Part shown: positions 37,792 to 47,014 of the stretch, piece by piece
Layout: every line of letters starts with the position of its first letter
Numbering within the stretch: position 1 is the stretch's first letter
From: DASXIF01 sp036498145
GTDB taxonomy: Bacteria; Actinomycetota; Actinomycetes; Mycobacteriales; Jatrophihabitantaceae
NCBI GenBank assembly: GCA_963708625.1
Contig: CAVPSV010000004.1
Span: 1,240,001 to 1,304,000 of the forward strand
Reading direction: 5' to 3'
Length of the DNA stretch: 64,000 bases
Program-made: the position numbers and the translations under genes
Notes under the pieces: generated by a model
Seen by the model: only the letters and a program-made list of their open reading frames with translations
Told to the model about the DNA's origin: nothing
The model's database searches: none

Positions 37792-38524
37792 TCAGCTCGC
37801 GGCGTGGATCGTCACCACCAGGGTCGTATTCGCGACGATGTTCTGCACCAGACCGGCGAACGAGCTGGTGACCACAGCCTGCGCCGTGTCGCCGAGGTAG
37901 CCACGGATCAGGTCCGCCGCCGTCACCGTTCCGGTCGCGACGTAGGTCGCCGATGCACCCGGAGCAAGGGTCCCCGTGCAGCCGATCTGGCACGAGACCG
38001 CAAGCGAAGTCCCGTCGAATCGAGTGTCGGTGACCGTGCCCGCATTCACTGCAGCCACGCCCGTGTTCGTCACCGTGAAGGCATAGCCGACTGGTTCGTT
38101 CGCCGAAACGGTCGCACCCGAGGCGAGCGTTGACGACTCCGTCAACGAGATCGACGCGCCGCCGATACCCGCCCCGATACCGGTGCTCGAGGCACCGCCG
38201 AGGCCGGTCGGACCGCTGAGGTCGGGCAGACCGCTACCGGCGACGCGGCTGCTGTGTGTTGCCGCTATCGACATCGAAGCCGGAGCCGCCAGGCGCCGAC
38301 TGGTTGTCCCAGCCCGCGTAGTAGGAGCCGAAGGTGGAGTCCCAGTCAGTCGCGCTAGCGATCGGTGTTGGAGTGTTGTTGCCCGAGATGTACCCGGGTG
38401 AGGAATCCGCGTACGCGGTCGGGCTGAAGGCCACCCCTAGCGCGGCGGTCGCCGCAAGCGCGCCTGTCGCCAATGCTGCAACGGTGCGCCTGCGGGCAGG
38501 TCGAGGGTTGCGGTCGTTCGTCAT
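37792..38524 (-). pseudogene. Secreted DUF11-like (SdrD/CARDB-type) repeat protein, one frameshift
   Basis: Starts MTNDRNPRPARRRTVAALATGALAATA (signal peptide, cleavage near TAYA). A Ser/Gly/Asn-rich region is followed by one immunoglobulin-like unit (GYAFTVTNTGVAAVNAGTVTD, GTLAPGASATYVATGTVTAADL) of the DUF11 kind. One extra A near 38256 changes frame between the two parts. Restored length is about 243 residues. Probably exported and surface-associated; the function is unknown. Confidence 0.7.
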
Positions 38525-38805
38525 TTCCCACGCCTTTCGTGCGGCCGGTAGGCCACCTCTTGTCAGGAAGGCCGGCGAGGTAGCGCCGGCCGTCAACAAG
38601 ATGTTTGTTGACTTTCCCCATCGCGCACGATGTCTGCCCGAAAGGCGACAGTTGATGCGCCGAAGGTCGTACGCCAGATGGCCCGATCGCACGGGGCCGC
38701 TGCGGTTGAAACTGGTTGCGCGCACTTGCGTTTGGCTGCGGCGATCGGCTGGGTAGCTACACACAGCCAGGCGGTTCTCGGCGCAGCGACGTCAGCGGGC
38801 GACGC

Positions 38806-39273
38806 TCACGGCAGCCCAGCGCGGCGCAGTTGGCGCCTGGTGACATCCCGGGAAATGACGAAGGCCCCGGAATCCGAGGCCTTCAGCGGGGAGCGGGTGA
38901 CGGGAATCGAACCCGCACTGTCAGCTTGGGAATGGGCTCCTGCGCGTGGTAAGTCCCTATATATAAGGGGTCCGTGCTGTTGAGGGACCGTTCGTGCCAC
39001 TGTTTGACCCTGGTTTTCGATGGCTAGTGGCACGCGTGTGGCACGAGCTTGGGCGTATTCGAACGTGGCCTCGTGAGCGATCGGCGGCCCCTTCGTGCAG
39101 ACGTGGGCTGTTCGATCAGCGTCAGCGCCGTCGACCTCGACGCGAACACCGGACGGAACATTGATGCGCGTCGGCGCAAGCGCAACGCCGAACCGCTCTC
39201 CGAGCAGCACCAACATCAGACGCTCGGCTTCTCGTTGCTCAGCCGAGTTTCCGGGTGGCAATTCGGCAGGCAT
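38806..39273 (-). CDS. Hypothetical protein reading through attL
   Basis: An open reading frame of 155 codons that begins inside the element (MPAELPPGNSAEQREAERL) and runs across attL into the chromosome. Only about the first 110 residues are element-derived. The part LMLVLLGERFGVALAPTRI and GVRVEVDGADADRT resembles the start of a common actinobacterial hypothetical protein that often follows a small winged-helix domain, as here. The C-terminal portion encoded by the att repeat and tRNA fragment is not a natural protein sequence. Probably a gene truncated by integration or earlier decay. Confidence 0.4.
   Translation of the reverse strand: MPAELPPGNSAEQREAERLMLVLLGERFGVALAPTRINVPSGVRVEVDGADADRTAHVCTKGPPIAHEATFEYAQARATRVPLAIENQGQTVARTVPQQHGPLIYRDLPRAGAHSQADSAGSIPVTRSPLKASDSGAFVISRDVTRRQLRRAGLP
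38853..38932. repeat. Left attachment site (attL) of the integrated element, with truncated tRNA-Gly
   Basis: An 80-base segment that recurs at 62295-62374 with a single difference (A at 38872, G in the other copy). Positions 38892-38932 are the 3' part of tRNA-Gly on the minus strand, from the anticodon loop through the T arm to the discriminator; the 5' half is missing. This is the displaced chromosomal end left when the element inserted into the tRNA. Confidence 0.9.
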
Positions 39274-39330
39274 CAGGACGGACGGCGCCGCATGGTCGGC
39301 GCTTGATTCAGACCTAGTCAGGCCATCAGC

Positions 39331-39534
39331 CTACTCGGTCCGCTCGTTGACGATCTTTGTGTCGGGCCCAGCGAAGCGCCGTATGAGACCCTCCCGTTCG
39401 AGGGCCACGCATGTCTGGTTGACCGACTGCCGCGGCGCAATTCCGGTGCGCTGAGAGCGTTGGTCGTCGTCGCGCGGGTTCGAGCTGATGCGCAGCGCTT
39501 CAATGATGCGCTCGCGGTAGGTCGGCGCGGTCAT
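39331..39534 (-). CDS. Small winged-helix DNA-binding protein
   Basis: A 67-residue protein: YRERIIEALRISSNPRDDDQ, then TGIAPRQSVNQTCVALEREGLIRRFAGPDTKIVN. This reads as a complete winged helix, of the type found at the start of some restriction-endonuclease-like proteins in actinobacteria. Its start overlaps the stop of the upstream 145-residue gene by ATGA, and the truncated hypothetical gene follows, so the three may be parts of one small unit. Confidence 0.65.
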   Translation of the reverse strand: MTAPTYRERIIEALRISSNPRDDDQRSQRTGIAPRQSVNQTCVALEREGLIRRFAGPDTKIVNERTE

Positions 39535-39968
39535 CGCCGTTCCACGATGGCTACCGCCGGCTGATCAGGGACGGGATGCCGGGAGCGGAAGAGCGACAGG
39601 TCGAAGCCTGACTCGGTCAGGCTCGATGTGACCTCGCCGTCCGGACCGTTGTATCGGAGATCCTTAACGAGCTCGTTCGACATGAATGCGCCCTCGACCG
39701 GGTACGCTTCCCCATGGCGTTTGATTTGCCGCGACAGTTCGAGCGCGAGGTACTGAACGAGGCTGTTGTGGCTGCCCGTTCCTTTCCCGCCCAGGCTCAG
39801 CCCGAGGTCACCCGCTAGCTGCGGGTTCAGCTCGTGAACCTTGGTGGCAAGTTGATACGCGGTCATATACGGACGGCCGAAATGATGACCGCCTTGATTC
39901 CCAATATGCACAATATCCAGCGCGGTGAGGATCTTCGCCAGGATGTCGTGGTCCTCCCAGTTGCTCAT
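39531..39968 (-). CDS. Conserved hypothetical protein
   Basis: 145 residues from ATG 39968 (MSNWEDHDILAKILTALDIVHIG). The longer frame upstream (to 40328) is Arg-rich and not protein-like. I do not recognise the fold. The sequence has helical stretches (AYQLATKVHELNPQLAG, SLVQYLALELSRQIKR) and a Gly-rich turn (LGLSLGGKGTGSHNS). It is coupled to the winged-helix gene. A defence or regulatory role is plausible only from context. Confidence 0.6.
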   Translation of the reverse strand: MSNWEDHDILAKILTALDIVHIGNQGGHHFGRPYMTAYQLATKVHELNPQLAGDLGLSLGGKGTGSHNSLVQYLALELSRQIKRHGEAYPVEGAFMSNELVKDLRYNGPDGEVTSSLTESGFDLSLFRSRHPVPDQPAVAIVERR

Positions 39969-40260
39969 GTCCCGCACGATGCCGACTTGCTGTACGACAG
40001 TCAACTGCGCAAGTCGTTCGCAGCTCCCCGGCAGGGAAGTCCGATGCGACGACCTCCTGGCCGATTCATGCGTCGCGCACCCTTGCCGGCGGCCGCGGTG
40101 GCGGAGCGATAGCTGGCGGAAGCCGGCTGCGGTGCGATAGCGCCACCTTGAATGAGTAAAGAAAGTTCTCACGGCGTGATTCGGTTCGCGCCGCGATCGT
40201 ATCCTCGCTGGACGCTGGCCCCGCCTCAGGGCCTCCCTGCCCTTCGACCGTTCCTGGGTG

Positions 40261-40812
40261 TTACTCCGGCGTGCGCTCGTACGACACGACTTGTCGGCCC
40301 TCGGCATCGAGCACCTCGACACTGTCACCCAAGAACGTCTCTACCAGCCAGTGGTAGGCGTCCTCGCAGAGCTGTAGGTAGCGTTCCGGGGCTAGCTTGG
40401 CTCCTTCGAAGGGCTTGCCATGGGCCACGTCGTTGCGAATATCCAGGAGGTCACTAAGGGCCTCCTTCCGCCAAGGTGTGAGGAAGTCGGTGAACGCAAG
40501 GCCGTGGGCACCGCCGAAACGGGCAACCAACTTGTCGAACGCGTCGGCCGTGAGATTCGGCGCCCTCTTGAACCATGACTTGGAGAACTCGAGGACGGGG
40601 CCTCCAGCCTTCTGCTCCAAGTAGCCATGGATGATCACGAAGGTGACCTGCTCCAAAAAGCCAGCGCAGCGGAGGCACAGGTAACGCCGAAGGTCATCTT
40701 GGACCTTGAGTTGCCCCATGGGCAGGGAGCGAATGACTTCTGTGTAACGGCTGTATTCATCGTGAAGCCGCTGCCAATAAGACAGCGCCTCCGCTCGCGG
40801 GTGCCCGACCAC
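40261..40812 (-). CDS. HEPN-domain protein (RiboL-PSP/MAE_28990 type), probable RNase
   Basis: A 183-residue helical protein. The motif DIRNDVAHGKPF contains the Rx4-6H signature (RNDVAH) of HEPN ribonucleases, and the N-terminal part (YTEVIRSLPMGQLKVQDDLRRYLCLRCAGFLEQ) fits the MAE_28990/MAE_18760-like group. Its start is four bases after the stop of the DUF262 gene on the same strand, an arrangement seen repeatedly in defence islands. In such pairs the HEPN protein is thought to cut RNA when the partner is triggered. Confidence 0.8.
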   Translation of the reverse strand: MVGHPRAEALSYWQRLHDEYSRYTEVIRSLPMGQLKVQDDLRRYLCLRCAGFLEQVTFVIIHGYLEQKAGGPVLEFSKSWFKRAPNLTADAFDKLVARFGGAHGLAFTDFLTPWRKEALSDLLDIRNDVAHGKPFEGAKLAPERYLQLCEDAYHWLVETFLGDSVEVLDAEGRQVVSYERTPE

Positions 40813-40815
40813 AGA

Positions 40816-41982
40816 TCAACTCAGGGCGTCGAGCGCTAAGCGCAAGCGCCCGAGGACGTTTTCGCGGTGGGACGTGCTCTGCGTGACGTACTCGATGTAC
40901 TCTTCATCCCGCCGTAGGCGGTTCAATGCCGCAACAAGCTTGCGCTTGGTGGGCAGCCTCTGGCGATGTTGGAGATGCATCAGCGCGGCCATCGTGGCGT
41001 CTGCATGAGCCGCGTTGATCCTCCCATTGAAGCGAAGCCCGTCACGATCAGCCGCTTCGAATAGCAGCTTTGTTGCGGCACCAAACGCCTGAGTCAGGCC
41101 ATCCTTGTCGATCCCGCTCATATCGCGATGCTCGCTCAGAAATGTGTTTAGACATGCCGACATGGGCGGGCGGTACGCATCGCGCCGCAGGTCATCACTC
41201 TTCCAATGCCCGTCGATGTTTGAAAGCACCTCATGCATCGCCAGCGCCCTGAGAACAAGTTCGTGGTCTTTCAGCCGAGGGCTCGGTTTGCCATATAGTC
41301 GCCGCCAATAATCGTCGCGATTCAGCTCGCGAATCCAGTCCACTGCGGGCCCTAGGAATAGCGCTACCCGAATCTCCTGTGGCGTCAGCGAGACACCACC
41401 GCTGTTCAGGCGACCAAAGAGGCGGTATACGGACTCGGAGCCGCCTTCGCCCTTCGGCTCGATTACTGTCGCCTGAATGAAGGTGTTGTTAAGCTTTCTT
41501 TTGCTTTCCGCCGTCAGGGTGTCGTAAGTGGCGTCCTTCAGGTGCTCGGCAACGTCGGCGAGACGGAATTCACGGCCATCAGAGTAGACGCCTTCAAAAA
41601 ATTGCCGAAGTGCTGAGAGGCGCTGTTGACCGTCAAGCACGAGGTAGCGTTGGTCATGATCGAGCACTAGGAATATGCTCGGAACTGGCCATCCTAGAAG
41701 CAACGACTCGATGAACTGCTCCATTTTTGATTTTGTCCACACACGCTGTCGCTGGAAGCCGGCCAAGCTACTGCCTTCGGACTCATCCGGGTCAAACCGC
41801 GGAATGATGATGTCCTCGTCGGCCAGCCGCTGAACGAGGCCCCGAACGTCAAAGTCGGCGCCAAAATACGACAGCGAAGACTCCTGCATCTCGTAGAGAC
41901 CCTCGTCATCCTCCACACTTTCGTCTACGACCTCTTCGGCCCCTTCGACCTCTTCGGTCTCGGCCGGCATATTCGTCGCCAC
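40816..41982 (-). CDS. DUF262 (ParB/GmrS-like) domain protein
   Basis: A 388-residue protein. An acidic N-terminal stretch (EETEEVEGAEEVVDESVEDDE) is followed by the DUF262 core: IIPRFDPDESEG, FQRQRVWTKSKMEQFIESLLLGWPVPSIFL, then LVLDGQQRLSALRQFF, the catalytic NTPase/nuclease motif shared with GmrSD and RloF-type proteins, and FGRLNSGGVSLTPQEIR. There is no HNH (DUF1557) half. It directly precedes the HEPN gene and probably forms a two-gene abortive-infection module with it. Confidence 0.85.
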   Translation of the reverse strand: MATNMPAETEEVEGAEEVVDESVEDDEGLYEMQESSLSYFGADFDVRGLVQRLADEDIIIPRFDPDESEGSSLAGFQRQRVWTKSKMEQFIESLLLGWPVPSIFLVLDHDQRYLVLDGQQRLSALRQFFEGVYSDGREFRLADVAEHLKDATYDTLTAESKRKLNNTFIQATVIEPKGEGGSESVYRLFGRLNSGGVSLTPQEIRVALFLGPAVDWIRELNRDDYWRRLYGKPSPRLKDHELVLRALAMHEVLSNIDGHWKSDDLRRDAYRPPMSACLNTFLSEHRDMSGIDKDGLTQAFGAATKLLFEAADRDGLRFNGRINAAHADATMAALMHLQHRQRLPTKRKLVAALNRLRRDEEYIEYVTQSTSHRENVLGRLRLALDALS

Positions 41983-42809
41983 AAGCCCAGCGTAGTTGTC
42001 CGGCCGCAGCTTCCCTACTCATCTCGGCCTCGCCGCGCCTTGGCATTCGTCCCGCGAGGTTGGCGGGCACAATAGTCGCCCGGTACGTTTGAGCGGCCGG
42101 GGGCAAATCGGCCTCGATGTCGCGCAGCAGGTTCTCGCATCAAGTGCTTGGCATCCATGCTAAGTCGGCCGGGCGGCAGTAATCCGGGCAGATCCGGCGT
42201 ACACCGACTTGTCCCAGACGCAGTACGCGACCGCGCTCGAACGGTTGCGGACTGTCAACCTGCTGCACGAACCCGAGAGCGGACCGGTCTGCGCTGACGT
42301 CGCGGGCCTCATCGGGGACCAGATCGCGGGCGCTCAGTGCGCCGCCGCAACGACAATAATGAAGCGTGACACTGCCAAGGGCCGTTCGACGAGGAGCGCT
42401 GTCAAGAAGATCGCAAACGCCAGGGTGAGCCGAAGCGTCCCAGCGCGCTCCCCGATGCGGGGTAGAGGAGTACTGCGCCGATCGGTCCAACATCCGGTCA
42501 GTGGCCTGGCTCCATTCAGCTCCAGCGTTACCTCGGTCCTGGGTTGGACCTCTGCGTGGTCGCGGCGGCCGACAGCTTATCAAGGCTTGTCGCAAAGCAA
42601 CGTTCGATGCAATGATCCGCAATCGATCTCCCGCGCAGAATTGCCTGTCCACCTCACCCAGGCCGAAAGTCTCCTCACGGCATGCATGGTTTCTCGTGCG
42701 ACGAGTGATCGCCATCTACATTTCCAGCTCGGACGAGCGTGCCGCGCAAGCCCAACCGTCTCCTAGTCGCCCACTCTCGCACGACGCCGCCGTTCTTCCG
42801 GCGACTGCC
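41983..42809. other. 827-base stretch without a convincing gene
   Basis: Open frames exist on both strands (minus 42140-42715, plus 42209-42766), but neither looks like a protein: composition is Arg/Ser/Cys-rich with no regular secondary structure pattern and no recognisable motif. It separates the DUF3883 gene from the DUF262 gene and probably holds the DUF262 promoter. It may be decayed DNA from cargo exchange. Confidence 0.5.
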
Positions 42810-43661
42810 CTAAGCCGAGTTTGACCACTCAAACTGACGGAGCTCCTGCGGCCGTAGATAACTCGCGAGACGCGGTACGCCGCGTTGCATCGCTTCGGGG
42901 GGCACTTCCAGCCGTACGGACTCCCACCGACCAAGTGGACCTCGGTCGGCGGGGGCATTCGCAACAACCCAATCTCGGGAAATGGATCCGATGTCGCGTA
43001 TTTGAAGGTCACGCGAGAGGCGCACGGAGACAAGGTCCCAGTACGGATCACGCCCCATGACCTCAAACTCATTGCGCGAGAGATATACAGAGGTGCGAAG
43101 CCTTGTCGTCGTCTTGACCTCAAGATGGGCCACATCCTCGGAACCAACGACGACGGCTACGTCGTATCCAAGCCCGTCGTTTCGGAGCGAAACCTGATCA
43201 ATCTCTGCATCGACGCACCGCGATAGCCATGCAACCAGGAGCTCCTCGCCGGCTGCCCCGACCCGCTGCCTTTCAGCCAGGTCGACCTTCCTCCAGGCCG
43301 ACGCGACGAGACCAAGAGCCGATTCCGCACTCAGGCTCAGGGTTGCCGCGGCCCCGGCCGCATCGGCCGGCAGTTCGTCCGGATCCTGGATCAGCAGGTC
43401 AGCATCGTGGAGCCACGCGAGTTCACCAGTCATCAACGCGGCCAAAAACACCGCCTCGCGCGGCGACCCCGCTGGCGGGTAACCGCCCAGCAGGCCCGAA
43501 CGCTCCAGCCACTCGTACGCCACGTCGTATTGCGTCGGAGTCAAATCGCTGAACTCCCGGCTCGTCGCGAACAGTGCTCCCAAGCGTCGACGGCCCCCGT
43601 CTGGGAGCCTCTCCAACCAACGGACCGCTGCCGCCAGGACGGGATCAGGGGGTATGGCCAC
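42810..43661 (-). CDS. DUF3883 (NO VEIN-type nuclease-fold) domain protein
   Basis: A 283-residue protein. A helical N-terminal half is followed by a PD-(D/E)xK-like core: VGAAGEELLVAWLSR, GLGYDVAVVVGSEDVAHLEVKTTTR with the Asp and Glu-x-Lys of a nuclease site, and SVYLSRNEFEVMGRD, typical of DUF3883. It overlaps the SNF2 helicase gene by 17 bases and is the last gene of the ParB-like/SNF2/DUF3883 operon, so it is likely the cleavage arm of that system. Confidence 0.8.
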   Translation of the reverse strand: MAIPPDPVLAAAVRWLERLPDGGRRRLGALFATSREFSDLTPTQYDVAYEWLERSGLLGGYPPAGSPREAVFLAALMTGELAWLHDADLLIQDPDELPADAAGAAATLSLSAESALGLVASAWRKVDLAERQRVGAAGEELLVAWLSRCVDAEIDQVSLRNDGLGYDVAVVVGSEDVAHLEVKTTTRLRTSVYLSRNEFEVMGRDPYWDLVSVRLSRDLQIRDIGSISRDWVVANAPADRGPLGRWESVRLEVPPEAMQRGVPRLASYLRPQELRQFEWSNSA

Positions 43662-45477
43662 TGAGGTGCCCCATCAATGCCCGCAGGTCGGCATCGTCTA
43701 GACCATCGTCGGCGGGCTCGTCGTACAGATCGGCAAGCTGGCGAACGGATGGGTCGTCAAGGATCGCGCCCATGAACTCGATCTTCTGCCGAAGCCGCAA
43801 GGCAACGACTTCGTCGATTGTTGCCTCGGATGCAAGAACAGTTATCCGGGTGATTGTGTCGGCGGGTAGGCCTAACCGGTGAATCCGATCCACACTCTGC
43901 ATAAACCTGCCCGCAGCGAAGTCGCGGTCGAGATAAACTGCATCGTGGCATTCGTGGTGAAGACTGATGCCCTCACCCAAAGTAGCCGGGTTCGTCAAGA
44001 GCACCATGCAATCATTATCCATACGAAATCGGCGAATCTGTTCCCCGCGATCGTCCGTACCGCCATGAACGAGCGCCGGTGAGTAACCACCCAATAGCCG
44101 GTGAAGCGTGGTCAGGTTTCTTACGAACGTCGACCAAACGATAGTCTTTCGGCCTGCCTGCGCATTACCCTGAACAATGTCAAGCACCGCACCATACTTA
44201 GGCGATAGCTCGTAATTCGGAAGGTCAGCCATAAGTCGGAATAGCGGGGTGCCTTCTGGCACCGCAAGCGGCGGCACCAAAAACGGCAGCGGGTCATACC
44301 TCGACCCGCCGACCGTCAACAGCGCCGGAGTTGTCGCAGCCATCAGCAGATACATCACGATGCGGCCTAGGGCCTCAAAGTCGCCAGCATTTCCCGCCGC
44401 ACGTTCGGACAACTGCCCAACAATTGCGTCATAGATTTCACGATGCAGCCCGGTCATGGGAATCGTGCGGATCGACGTCGATGTTGGGGGAAGATTTAGT
44501 TCGGCCTTGGTCGTTCGGACAAATAGCGGCCGGAGTGCTCGGCTCGCGGCCGCGAGGTCTCCGCCCGAAACAGCCTGAATCACCCGCTGCCGCCCGCTAC
44601 CAGGCCAGACAAAGCTAAATAGGTTTTCAAGGTCGCGAACCCCATTCGGCGCGGGTGTTCCGGTGAGTATCACCCTCCGCTGCGCGCGCGTCCCGAGGGC
44701 GAGACAAGCGGAGCCGTAGGCGCCTGCGGCGCCGAGTTTCATCCGGTGGGCCTCGTCCAGCAGCAGCATCGACTTGGTGGAGGCAAGCCAACGCCCGAGC
44801 AGATTCACGGATTGCGGCAATCGCTCGTAGTTGACGATCAACGCCTCTGTAGAAGGGTCGATCGCGTCGGCAAGCACCTCCATTCGTAGAGGGACATCAA
44901 GGCAGGCCGAGTTCTCGTACATCCACGACTCATAACACGATTTTGGTCCGATGATCAGTAGACGTCGAAAGCCTTCGTGTCGGCGCATCGCCTGGTACAA
45001 GGCCAAGCCGACGCGTGTTTTCCCGGCGCCCGGAACGGAAAAGTTGGCGCCATGACGAAGGCCGAGCAATTTCGCTATATCCCGCCGTTGGAATGCATTC
45101 AAGTCGCCTATCCATCCATCGCCTAGAAGCTCAGGCACCTCGTCAGGTGACGTCAGCTCCGAGCCGTTAGACTCGTCCGCCAGTCGAGCGCCCACAACTT
45201 CTGAATCACGTACCGAATCGGTTGCGAGCGCGGCAAGCTGCTCGTCCCAGGCGACGTCATCCGGATAGGGCCATTCCGCGAGGGCGCGCAGATTCGATAT
45301 GAGGTCGTCGATTTCTATTTCGAGAACCACTGGTGACGTCCACACGCCTGACGGAAACCGCAAGGACAGGCTTTGCAAATGCTCTTCAAGACCCGCGCGC
45401 ACTTGAAGCCGAGCCTTGGACACTCCGTCGCCCAAACGAAGCACCAGGCTCGACTCTGCCGGTTCTCCAGGCATCAC
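43645..45477 (-). CDS. SNF2-type DEAD/H helicase
   Basis: A 610-residue ATPase. The unique N-terminal 120 residues are followed by QRRDIAKLL, Walker A-like VPGAGKTRV (residues about 148-156), DEAH (241-244), LTGTPAPNGVRDLENLFSFV, then helicase lobe 2 with KTIVWSTFVRNLTTL, LLTNPATLGEGISLH and QSVDRIHRLGLPADT (arginine finger). The VPGAGKT version of the Walker loop and the compact length are as in defence-linked SNF2 translocases. It overlaps the ParB-like gene by ATGA. Probably a DNA translocase that recruits the nuclease. Confidence 0.9.
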   Translation of the reverse strand: MMPGEPAESSLVLRLGDGVSKARLQVRAGLEEHLQSLSLRFPSGVWTSPVVLEIEIDDLISNLRALAEWPYPDDVAWDEQLAALATDSVRDSEVVGARLADESNGSELTSPDEVPELLGDGWIGDLNAFQRRDIAKLLGLRHGANFSVPGAGKTRVGLALYQAMRRHEGFRRLLIIGPKSCYESWMYENSACLDVPLRMEVLADAIDPSTEALIVNYERLPQSVNLLGRWLASTKSMLLLDEAHRMKLGAAGAYGSACLALGTRAQRRVILTGTPAPNGVRDLENLFSFVWPGSGRQRVIQAVSGGDLAAASRALRPLFVRTTKAELNLPPTSTSIRTIPMTGLHREIYDAIVGQLSERAAGNAGDFEALGRIVMYLLMAATTPALLTVGGSRYDPLPFLVPPLAVPEGTPLFRLMADLPNYELSPKYGAVLDIVQGNAQAGRKTIVWSTFVRNLTTLHRLLGGYSPALVHGGTDDRGEQIRRFRMDNDCMVLLTNPATLGEGISLHHECHDAVYLDRDFAAGRFMQSVDRIHRLGLPADTITRITVLASEATIDEVVALRLRQKIEFMGAILDDPSVRQLADLYDEPADDGLDDADLRALMGHLSGHTP

Positions 45478-46892
45478 CGGTCGCGCGAAACATCCAGCAG
45501 CCAGGAAATACCATCCCCTGGATCAACTTCAAAAGTCCGCCCAACCTGACGAGCGAGAAAGAATAGGCTCTCACGCAGAGTAAGCAGCGCTTCGTCAAAT
45601 GCCGCCTCATTGAGTAGGCGCTTCGCCTTAGCCTCGGCAAACTCACTTGTGCACTGACGAATATAATCGGCAGCGTCCGACAGCCGATCCTGGACGGCGC
45701 CTTTTCTCTTATTCAAGTCCGCGGTCTGGTTCGCAAGACGCGACGCTGCCGCGATCACCTTCTTGACCTCGTCGACGGTCTTCGTGGCGTCCGAGTCAGG
45801 CTTGGGATCGGCGAGGGTTGCTGCTTTCGCACGCAGCAGTGAATCGGTGAGCTCACGGGCACGACGAGCTGCAACGCCGGCCTCTGTGACAGTTACGCCG
45901 GGTAGGCCGGGGATAGCCACAGGTGGGGCAGCCTCCTGAGCGTTCGGCTTGTACGCCTGTGGGAGGCGTTCTTCGACATACCGGGTGTAGAAATCCTCGT
46001 TAGCGTTTCGCAGTGAAGTCTTCGGAAAATCCAACAGAACCATCGCCAGCCTCGACTCCTTTAGCTGCTCGGCGCCATCTGGATCGGTCTTAGCAAGGTT
46101 GGCATAATCGCGCTGCAACTCCCGAAGCTTCTCCTGGTGTTCTTCAAAATCGATCAGCCGTAGCCTGGCACCCCCTTCGGACTCACTTCTCCCAATGGCC
46201 TCTCGGATCAGCGCATACACGCCGCGGTCGTTCTGAAGCGTTAGGCGCCGAATATTCCACTCCCGCGCCACGTCCTCTTCGCGGGCTCCGCGGGCCAATT
46301 CCTCCTCGATGGCGATCAGACGGTTCATATATGTGTATTCGCGTCGTTTGTCACGACGAAGCTGCAGGAACAGTTCGACGTTGTTGATGTCGCGACGGTC
46401 CGCGTCGTCGGGAAGCACGCCCACACGGATGTCCTTGGCGCCGAGGTCCCGCAGCGCGACGCAGCGCGTGTTTCCATCCACTAGAATTCCCTGCGGCGAA
46501 ATAATCCCAGGCTCTCTCTGCCCGGATTCCTCAAGCTCCTCCTTTAGCTGCAGGAAGTCGGGATCGATCTGCTCGGGGTTCGAAGGCTTGGAGCGGAGAA
46601 GGGACGCCAAGTATTCCTGCGACTCCTCGCACCACGGGTCAGACTCAAGGACCGCGTTGCGATCAGGATCAAGTGTGCGCTGCGCACGGATTCGATGTGT
46701 ATCCGGGTTTAGGTACAGCAGGGCGAGCGGGACCGAGATGACATATAGGTGTCGCTGTTCGCCGCGCCAATCCAATGTGACCTTTGCACCATCGTCATTC
46801 TTGGCGGCGAGAAGACGCTGCCTGATCAACTCGCGCGCCTCGTTGCCCTGGGGCGGGATGCCGAAGTTCGCGTCCAATGTCAGCTCCTCCAC
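45474..46892 (-). CDS. ParB-like nuclease-domain protein
   Basis: A 472-residue protein. Residues about 110-155 are ParB-like, with EESGQREPGIISPQGILVDGNTRCVALRDLG; the VDGNTR motif corresponds to the catalytic/CTP-binding GxxRxxA-type region. Helical regions and a coiled-coil-prone segment (RELTDSLLRAKAATL, KKVIAAASRLANQTADLNKR) follow. It is the first gene of a three-gene operon with the SNF2 helicase and DUF3883 protein, divergent from the HNH and Vsr genes. Its likely job is DNA recognition or loading of the helicase. Confidence 0.8.
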   Translation of the reverse strand: MEELTLDANFGIPPQGNEARELIRQRLLAAKNDDGAKVTLDWRGEQRHLYVISVPLALLYLNPDTHRIRAQRTLDPDRNAVLESDPWCEESQEYLASLLRSKPSNPEQIDPDFLQLKEELEESGQREPGIISPQGILVDGNTRCVALRDLGAKDIRVGVLPDDADRRDINNVELFLQLRRDKRREYTYMNRLIAIEEELARGAREEDVAREWNIRRLTLQNDRGVYALIREAIGRSESEGGARLRLIDFEEHQEKLRELQRDYANLAKTDPDGAEQLKESRLAMVLLDFPKTSLRNANEDFYTRYVEERLPQAYKPNAQEAAPPVAIPGLPGVTVTEAGVAARRARELTDSLLRAKAATLADPKPDSDATKTVDEVKKVIAAASRLANQTADLNKRKGAVQDRLSDAADYIRQCTSEFAEAKAKRLLNEAAFDEALLTLRESLFFLARQVGRTFEVDPGDGISWLLDVSRDR

Positions 46893-47014
46893 AACAACTG
46901 GGTTACTCGGCGGCCCCCCAACCAGTCATGGCGTCGCCGGTACGCTTGATGTTAGGGCGTCCGCGCAGAATTGGTGGCCACGCGTTGGGCCACGACGACG
47001 AGCGGAGTACAACA

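Noticed and set aside
38892..38932. A second functional tRNA-Gly
   Set aside because: Only the 3' half is present; the sequence diverges in the anticodon loop and the 5' half is absent, so it is an attachment-site remnant.
42140..42715. 191-codon open frame on the minus strand in the gap before the DUF3883 gene
   Set aside because: Arg/Ser/Cys-rich with no regular structure, no motif and an overlapping frame of equal length on the other strand; no support for either.
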